A DNA stretch of 64,000 nt, from positions 11,108,465-11,172,464 of the forward strand of contig CM057149.1 in NCBI GenBank assembly GCA_029964075.1. The letters are read 5' to 3'. Shown here in pieces: positions 59,401-64,000 of the stretch (positions are counted from its first letter, which is position 1; the number at the start of each line of letters is the position of its first letter). The notes beneath the pieces are model-generated. The model ran no database searches and was not told the origin of the DNA. It saw only the letters and a program-made list of their open reading frames with translations. The position numbers and the translations under genes were made by a program. The DNA comes from Patiria pectinifera (lineage: Eukaryota; Echinodermata; Asteroidea; Valvatida; Asterinidae).

Positions 59401-62400
59401 AAAAAAAAAAATTCCGACCGACCGACCCTATTTTTGAAAGGCATGTAATCGGAAGCAGAACTATTTTTTTTTTGGCCTAATCGATGCATCGCGCCTGCTC
59501 GGTAACGGAATCACACTCGGGATACGGGGACCATCGAATGTACATGTAAGCTGGAATGAGGATCACATCGAGTCGTTCAAACATTAACACGAATCGGAAA
59601 TTTAACGTGTTCACGATCGCGAGGGGAGCTCTCGGAATTGAACGGGAAATTTCACTTTCCATCCGGATCGTAAGTAAACTTCAGTACAACCATCTTAATT
59701 ATCGATGTCTACTTGTACCTCAGTTGGCGTATCTAGTAATTTGGAGACCGTTTTGAGGGTGAAATCTGATGTTTTTGGCTGGAAAATGAAAACGTTGGTT
59801 TTTGGGACAGTGACAGAATTGTGTTGTCCAGCTCGCACTATTAGCTTGGACCCCACTATCGCCAGACCATGTCCGAATGTTAAAAAGGCGATAAGTTGAG
59901 TCCAAGTTACTCGGACTACCGGGGGTAGGATTAATCTATCAAATGATTTCAACATTGGCAACAAGTGCTCTTGACCGAGCAGTGTAGACTGGTGTGTTTA
60001 ATAATGACAGTTCCATGGATGTTCAGTAAGTAAATAGAGTAAACTTCGGCTAAACCGGCACTCTTGGGAACCGAAGAATTTGTGACAACTTACGCGAATG
60101 CCTATATCTCCTGTAAGACGTCATTTTGCCGACTTACATGAATGGTCTTTTGCACACATGATTCATTGCACTAATTGGCTTCGATTTACCCTGGATTATC
60201 TCCTTAAAGTTAATGCTTGAGTTGAATCCAGCAAATTAATCCTCGAATTGTATCATCACATTTGGGGAATTGATAGTATAGACCACGATACTATGTACAT
60301 TGTACATGCACAGTAATGAATTAAATGCATGCATGGTCCGGTATACCAAGCATGCATTGACTGTAGCCCAGGTTGGACGAAGTCTTCATTGCATTACGAC
60401 TGACGTCCAGGATGACAAATCTCTACATAAGACCACCCAAAATTTTGACCAGAGTTTTGTTATGTTTTACCTCGTTATAGAAGCTTATTTCACGCCTACA
60501 TACTCTAGGTTTCCTTATCTATTGGTCCAGGGGGGTTCAGGATTCCATATGTGATGCTGACCGACGTTAAGCAGGAAAATAAACTCTAAAGCAACGTTAA
60601 ACTTGTACGTGTTTGTAGACTCTTTTCATCAGTTTCTCATCACCGTACCGCGTCGTACGAAAGTGCACACGCTAGCGCTCTCCTTGGTTGGTTTTGGTGG
60701 GAACGTGCAGTGACGTCACACCAGCTAACCGAAGTCATGAAAACACACCACCAATGACCAAAGCCGAAACATGTTTCTGGTCACGGTCGCTAAAACATGC
60801 CCGATCATTGGATAGGCGACCGCGCTTACAAGTTAAAAAAGAAAGAAATGTAGTTCTGCTTCCGGTTACCCGACCGACCCTATTTTTAATAGGCTGCGAC
60901 CCTAAAATTTTTATCGGCAATTCAAAAAAAAATTAAAAATTTGAATAAATAAAAATAAAATCTTGTCTTTTCTGTCTTCACAAAATACCTCTCAACCCAT
61001 TTGCATCCAAAAATGCTTGTATTTATTTGTTTTCTTACTTACATTCACTTTTTTTCAAAAGAAACCTCCGTTATTACAAATTCGCTTCGCGATATAACTA
61101 GCTTCTCAATTCGATGTCACGGTGACTATAATCACGTGGCGACGACTGGTTCCCGCCGCGCCAATTTAGAAGACATAATGAAAATGCGGTAACCGTACCA
61201 GTCCATAGCTAGCTATATGCGACCGATAGCGACCGATATCAGGCCACTGTCAACTGGTCGGATTCGACATCGTAAAAATGCCAAGAAAACACCGATGGAG
61301 AAAGAACATTTTTGCAAGTTAATTTACAGAATTGATCTAGCTTGTCTGTGTATGTATTTTCTGTGTTCAAGAGTTCATTTTGAGAGCGCACTACTCGTAT
61401 TTGGAGTGATACGTGCCGCGTGTTTCCCGAACTTGTTGACCGTAAAAACAGGTCTGTCGGCCCATGGTGGGCAGCTCGCCACACACGCATGCATCACACA
61501 CCTCGGAGTTTTGGCCAGCTCCCCGCGTCTTGACTAGCGTTGTGCATATGGTGCGAACGGCCTGAGTTTTCCATTATTTTTTGAAATTATCGAACGTAAA
61601 TATATTGACAATAATTAAAGGTAGGTTTTACTCACTTTTAGTTGCCATTTCGTGTATAGCTTTCGTAGTGCAATAGAAATACAATGTAGTTGAGGCTAAA
61701 ACTTCGCATATAATTGAATACCCCATTCAATCTGCATAAAAAAATTTGGCAAAAAAAAAACAAAATTCCGACCGACCGACCCTATTTTTGAAAGGCACGT
61801 AATCAGAAGCAGAACTACTTTTTTTTTGCCTTGGTGCGCATGCGTTTGAGGGTGGTTACTTAGTCTGGTTCCATTTAGTCTTAGACATGAGCGTCGGGAA
61901 TAATTGTCAGGTCTGGGAACCAGACTAGTGGTTACTAAGCAAATCGCGCGTGCGCACTGCGCAAAAACTGAACCCAGCGGCCAAATAGATAAGGACACAT
62001 AGAATACTACGACGTAAAAATTGGCTTCTCCAACAAGGTAAAAATATTGAAAATATTGGTCATAAATTTTTTCGCCCGGTTTTGAGCACTTCATATCCTG
62101 GACTCCCTCCGTCTGTCCGTAGCGTAGCCGTAGGGAGGGAAAGAGAGTCCACCTGGGCTAGCAGCATTGACTGCAGCACTAGTCATTCAATAAGACGACC
62201 CCCAAAATATGGGCCTAAAGGTTAGCTTGCTGGGATTACTGCCGGCAAAATATCCACTATCTATATTATAATATACTAATATTACTAAAGAATATGGAAC
62301 ATCATGCATATATTTCCCACTGCCTGATTAATTGCATTGGGCACGTAGGGCGCCCTCAAGTTCAACTATGCTAAACTAGTCTTCTCGACTCATTTTCTTC

Positions 62401-62500
62401 ACTGTGTAAGTTAAAAAAAAATGTATTAATCCTTACCATTTAGAGCATCCAGGAAGGTCTCAGTATTCTCCTCCTTCTCCTCCGGCATTTTGGCTAACAT
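47094..62500 (-). CDS. PPP4R2: Serine/threonine-protein phosphatase 4 regulatory subunit 2 (whole gene, 7 coding exons)
   Basis: Regulatory subunit of protein phosphatase 4, which binds the PP4 catalytic subunit (with R3 in the usual trimer) and directs it to nuclear and centrosomal substrates. Exons on the minus strand: 62437-62488 (or from 62500), 55402-55483, 52441-52611, 51775-51868, 50979-51450, 48537-48689, 47094-47449. All junctions are GT/AG and every phase joins, giving 1,380 nt and 459 residues plus stop from the M at 62,488 (human is about 417). The conserved N-terminal half (residues 1-150) shows the family landmarks: [35 protein letters not shown] and [15 protein letters not shown]. 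The rest is a low-complexity Ser/Thr/Glu/Asp tail ending VPMDQE, matching the EPMEQD-type end of vertebrate PPP4R2. Identification comes from these motifs and matching exon order; only the exact start and one donor are uncertain. Confidence 0.95.
47880..48265. mobile_element. Probable MITE with 'ctataacgaac' ends
   Basis: Left gccgctataacgaacat and right gacgctccactatact with internal ggtatagc motifs; repetitive look, ends only roughly inverted. Intron 6 of PPP4R2. Confidence 0.4.
48537..48689 (-). CDS. PPP4R2: PPP4R2 coding exon 6
   Basis: Acceptor gattgtag. Encodes [20 protein letters not shown] and a Pro/Ser/Asp-rich run. The 3' end lies in a gtgtgtgtaag tract: AAAG|gtgtgt and a donor six bases on, GTGTGT|gtaaga, both keep phase 1, so two extra residues may be included. 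Confidence 0.85.
49694..50033. mobile_element. TTAACCCTAA-ended element, long form copy 2 (inverted)
   Basis: Starts ctaactccctagtgtctttt and ends ggcgtggttagggttaa; colinear in reverse with 36,843-37,198, including atacccctagcact and gaccaagtcc. Confidence 0.75.
50979..51450 (-). CDS. PPP4R2: PPP4R2 coding exon 5
   Basis: Acceptor acattgcag, donor AACAAGG|gtttgt. Starts [15 protein letters not shown], continuing the conserved block, includes a [14 protein letters not shown] segment comparable to the vertebrate LNRMNGVMFPG, then becomes a disordered Ser/Thr/Glu-rich tail with many SD/SE/TP sites (candidate phosphosites, inference). 157 codons. Confidence 0.93.
51775..51868 (-). CDS. PPP4R2: PPP4R2 coding exon 4
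   Basis: Acceptor tgtttgcag, donor GAAAAG|gtgagg. With the split serine codon it gives [19 protein letters not shown] followed by [12 protein letters not shown], the most conserved signature of the family. 94 nt, leaves in phase 0. Confidence 0.96.
52441..52611 (-). CDS. PPP4R2: PPP4R2 coding exon 3
   Basis: Acceptor is a poly-C tract ending cccccag; donor AATAG|gtacat. It encodes the [20 protein letters not shown] stretch and the [16 protein letters not shown] helix of the PP4-binding half. 171 nt. Confidence 0.94.
52795..52900. mobile_element. TTAACC-ended element, short form
   Basis: Starts attaaccttaaacttcccc, ends gcctagggagttagggttaa; contains ggaggattttgcgggattga. Confidence 0.65.
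53210..53945. repeat. Tandem array of a 145-bp unit (5 copies)
   Basis: Copies start near 53,226, 53,374, 53,519, 53,663 and 53,808. Unit: ccactgtgaccttgaccc, gcaaaaggcttcttaggatt, caatccacaaaccaaattt, gaagttcatatgtaaagt and ctcaagttatcgcgctgac. Followed by a cacacac/cacccac tract and a tail with cggcttcgccgcggggcat. Confidence 0.93.
53946..54072. repeat. (CA)n/(CCCA)n tract and array tail
   Basis: cacacaca, then cccacccaccca units, then ggaaggacaaggcgg and cttcggcttcgccgcgggg. This tail order is what usually terminates arrays of the preceding repeat in marine invertebrates (from memory of the family, not checked). Confidence 0.75.
54391..54874. mobile_element. TTAA-flanked perfect foldback, copy B
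   Basis: 484 bp between TTAA at 54387-54390 and 54875-54878. The two arms of about 235 bp are nearly identical inverse copies (agaggttgtggaatg ... cattccacaacctct type), centred on a short ctacactgcatcggg loop. PPP4R2 intron 2. Confidence 0.9.
54876..55171. mobile_element. TTAACC-ended element, medium form
   Basis: Starts ttaactctaaccctg directly at the TTAA of the preceding foldback and ends gcgcctagggagttagtgtt. Interior repeats ggaggatttt / gaagattttgaaagattga. Confidence 0.6.
55402..55483 (-). CDS. PPP4R2: PPP4R2 coding exon 2
   Basis: Acceptor tctacag, donor CCACT|gtaagt. It reads [19 protein letters not shown] then RIARNGEPL and corresponds to the FLCHVAKTGETM region of vertebrate PPP4R2. 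Enters in phase 1 and leaves in phase 2. Confidence 0.92.
55594..55844. mobile_element. GGGCCCAA foldback MITE
   Basis: Ends ctgggcccaa / ttgggcccag; arms of about 95 bp include gctgctaagcacaaaaattt and tataaaagcaggttacca. Related to 1,557-1,839. Starts about 110 bp upstream of exon 2 of PPP4R2, in intron 1. Confidence 0.85.
55985..56475. repeat. Nested foldback of about 490 bp
   Basis: Outer arms ggtcagtccgtgg ... tatcaacaagatgaatcaaa and inverse; agtcttggcaatattggcag / ctgccaatattgcaaagact. Inside, a second inverted pair (cgttttcgaaa ... ggctttggcttcg / ccgaagccaaggtttcgaaa) marks a later insertion. Confidence 0.82.
56691..56911. mobile_element. TTAATCCTAACC-ended element
   Basis: Starts ttaattaatcctaaccgccc, ends aagggggttaggtttaat; same family as 36,843 and 52,795 by ends. 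Confidence 0.55.
57573..57980. mobile_element. TTAACCCCAACC-ended element with internal repeats
   Basis: Starts tttaaccccaaccttccc, ends catggagctagggttaa. Carries three copies of ggattttgcaggattgagg-type motif. Confidence 0.65.
57986..59916. mobile_element. Large foldback element (about 1.9 kb) with nested insertion
   Basis: Ends tccgagtaacttggaccc / gggtccaagttactcgga-type. Arms of 280-440 bp match from the termini through gatggtccccgtatcccgag and gcgatgcatcgat. The right arm has about 160 bp absent from the left. A 1,026-bp Harbinger-like element sits near the centre. Confidence 0.88.
58452..59477. mobile_element. Harbinger-like element, 1,026 bp, TAA duplication
   Basis: Ends GGCCAAAAAA...TAGTTCTGCTTCCGGTTA and inverse, flanked by TAA on both sides (58449-58451, 59478-59480). 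Subterminal accgaccctattttt repeats. Interior is colinear with 60,831-61,830. No transposase recognisable. Confidence 0.85.
60365..60420. repeat. Short dispersed repeat, paired with 4,806-4,860
   Basis: tagcccaggttggacga and gtcttcattgcattacgact match 4,806-4,860 almost perfectly. Confidence 0.75.
60831..61830. mobile_element. Harbinger-like element, second 1-kb copy
   Basis: Left tagttctgcttccggtta, right aatcagaagcagaacta, colinear with 58,452-59,477 (tccgttattacaaattcgct; ggagaaagaacatttttgca; acttcgcatataattgaata). Terminal GGCC is degraded. Confidence 0.82.
62437..62488 (-). CDS. PPP4R2: PPP4R2 coding exon 1
   Basis: Encodes [17 protein letters not shown] and ends in phase 1 at AAATG|gtaagg. 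An in-frame ATG four codons upstream (62,498-62,500, MLAK) is the first ATG. The ATG at 62,486-62,488 has the better context (AAA before it) and fits the family's short N-terminus, so I prefer it. Confidence 0.85.
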
Positions 62501-62819
62501 AGCTCGAAATATGAATGTGAAAAACGGGTACAAACGTTATAAAATTACCACAAACCACCATCAAAAGACGACTACATGTATGTATCGCACCGCTCGTACG
62601 CACATTCGTACGCCATACGTAATCAATGGAACTTATCGGAATTTCGGCGGCGGGAATTAGACATGACAGCTGGTATTCGCGATAGCTATAACACGCTGAG
62701 GGACCAACGATTATCCAAGGTCGACTGACATGCACGTTGAAAAGTGAACACTAAGATGACCGTTTTAGCCGATTTTCGGCTAACTTTGACAGATTTTTTG
62801 GTAAAAATAGGGTTTGATA
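62501..62819 (-). promoter_or_regulatory. Probable PPP4R2 promoter / 5' UTR region
   Basis: The 320 bp between the first ATG and the TIR element at 62,820 contain no repeat that I recognise, and CpG-rich words (cgtacgcacattcgtacgcc, ttcggcggcggg). No TATA box in a credible place. Assigned by position only. Confidence 0.4.
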
Positions 62820-63453
62820 TGAAGCCCGGGAAGGGACAGGGTGGAATTTTTTTTGGAGTTTGCTAATTCGTTCGCACGAATTACTATTTCGTGGGAACGA
62901 ATTACTAATTCGTTCGCACGAATTAGCAATTCGTGCGAACGAATTACTAATTCGTGCGAACGAATTACTAATTCGTGGGAACGAATTAACAAACTCCAGT
63001 AATTCGTTCGCACGAATTAGTAATTCGTTCGCACGAATTAGTAATTCGTTCGCACGAATTACTAATTCGTGGGAACGAATTAGTAATTCGTTCGCACGAA
63101 TTACTAGGCCTAATTCGTTCCCACGAATTACTAATTCGTGCGCACGAATTACTAATTCGTTCCCACGAATTGCTAATTCGTTCGCACGAATTAGTAATTC
63201 GTGCGCACGAATTACTAATTCGTTCCCACGAATCAAAGTGCTAATTCGTTCGCACGAATTAGTAATTCGTGCGAACGAATTAGGAATTCGTGCGAACGAA
63301 ATAGCAATTCGTGCGAACGAATTAGGAATTCGTGGGAACGAAATAGGAATTCGTGGGAACGAATTAGCAATTCGTGCGAACGAATTAGTAATTCGTGCAA
63401 ACGAATTAGCAAACTCCAAAAAAAAAATCCACCCTGTCCCTTCCCGGGCTTCA
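62820..63453. mobile_element. TIR element filled with a 21-bp palindromic minisatellite
   Basis: 634 bp. Ends TGAAGCCCGGGAAGGGACAG and inverse, flanked by TA on both sides, continuing ggtgga-poly(T/A)-ggagtttgctaattcg. The core (about 62,866-63,413) is some 26 copies of a 21-bp unit: a 14-bp palindromic core (ttcgttcgcacgaa, ttcgtgcgaacgaa, ttcccacgaa or tgggaacgaa variants) plus a ttactaa/ttagtaa spacer. Long open frames on both strands follow from the 21-bp period and are not genes. Confidence 0.92.
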
Positions 63454-64000
63454 TAGTTTGACAGAAAGTTTGACGGAATGGATTTTTTTTGGCAGATTTC
63501 TAGCAGAATTCTGCAAAAATGGTTATTTGACAGAAAAACAAAGCAAATTTGAAAAAAATTGTACATTCGTTTTAAAAAAAGCTTCAGTCTTTGCAAACAA
63601 ACCCTTGCATAATGGGACAGCTAGGTTGGCTGGTCTAGGCCTGTGATGAGGTTTACTGGGAATCGGACTCAGTCGTCGTGACGCAATCGTATTTTTCCAA
63701 AGACCATAGATTATTTATAATGTGATTTGCACTTGCATGTGATCTGAAGTGTATTGCGAGTAATTCTGGGGAATTTGGCAGATTTGTGATAAATCTGACA
63801 GACTTTTTAGTGCATTTAGCAGAATTTGGCCATGACCTTACGGTCACCCGGGTGCACGCGAGACTCGACTAGCAGCGAGTTCCATTCTTGAGTTGGATTA
63901 TGGATCGCCACAAGTCATCACAAGTTAATTTAGTCATACTAGGCCATGAACCGTCACAAAGGTTGTCAATTGGCTTCATCTGACCTGACTTGTAAATTGA
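63454..64000. other. Right flank without recognised gene
   Basis: Contains several 'gacagaatttggcag / gcagaattctgc' words also found at 62,770-62,800, suggesting a low-copy repeat split by the TIR element. No credible exon seen. Confidence 0.5.

Noticed and set aside
62751..63596. 281-codon minus-strand and 198-codon plus-strand open frames (RANELLIRSHEL-type repeats)
   Set aside because: They exist on both strands because the repeat unit is 21 bp (7 codons) and palindromic without stops; there is no start context, splice signal or known domain.

Overview
This window is eukaryotic. The genes are split by GT/AG introns of about 0.4-7 kb, there are no bacterial operons, and most of the sequence is AT-rich intron or intergenic DNA full of small transposable elements, foldbacks, tRNA-derived SINEs and minisatellites. 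The repeat style (many 'tacatgta' tracts, hAT MITEs ending GGGCCCAATTTCAT, PIF/Harbinger MITEs with TTA/TAA duplications, CR1/L2-type LINE scraps) and strong protein conservation suggest a marine deuterostome invertebrate, most likely an echinoderm. The species call is inference.

Two genes are supported, both on the minus strand. PPP4R2 (regulatory subunit 2 of protein phosphatase 4) appears complete, with seven coding exons from 62,500 down to 47,094. All splice phases join and predict about 459 residues from the M at 62,488. Upstream-to-downstream of it (32,637 to the left edge) lies a second, incomplete gene whose recovered exons predict an acidic, Ser/Tyr-rich N-terminus, a PH domain and a divergent actin fold (Arp). 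Thirteen exons (plus one possible cassette exon) join in phase to about 840 residues. The last part of the actin fold, roughly actin residues 290-375, lies beyond base 1. I do not recognise a named family with this PH-plus-Arp architecture, and it is the main novelty candidate.

Layout: 1-1,137, repeats and intron. 1,138-32,637, the PH-Arp gene with MITE- and satellite-rich introns. 32,638-47,093, an intergenic region without a convincing gene, which must hold the PH-Arp promoter and the PPP4R2 3' UTR. 47,094-62,500, PPP4R2, whose introns carry nested foldback/Harbinger elements and a family of TTAACCCTAA-ended elements. 62,501-64,000, the PPP4R2 promoter side, with a 634-bp terminal-inverted-repeat element filled by a 21-bp palindromic minisatellite.

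Functionally, PPP4R2 targets the PP4 catalytic subunit (DNA repair, centrosome and splicing roles are known for the family). The PH-Arp protein looks like a membrane- or signalling-linked, probably non-polymerising actin-related protein. Nothing in the sequence links the two functionally beyond head-to-tail adjacency.
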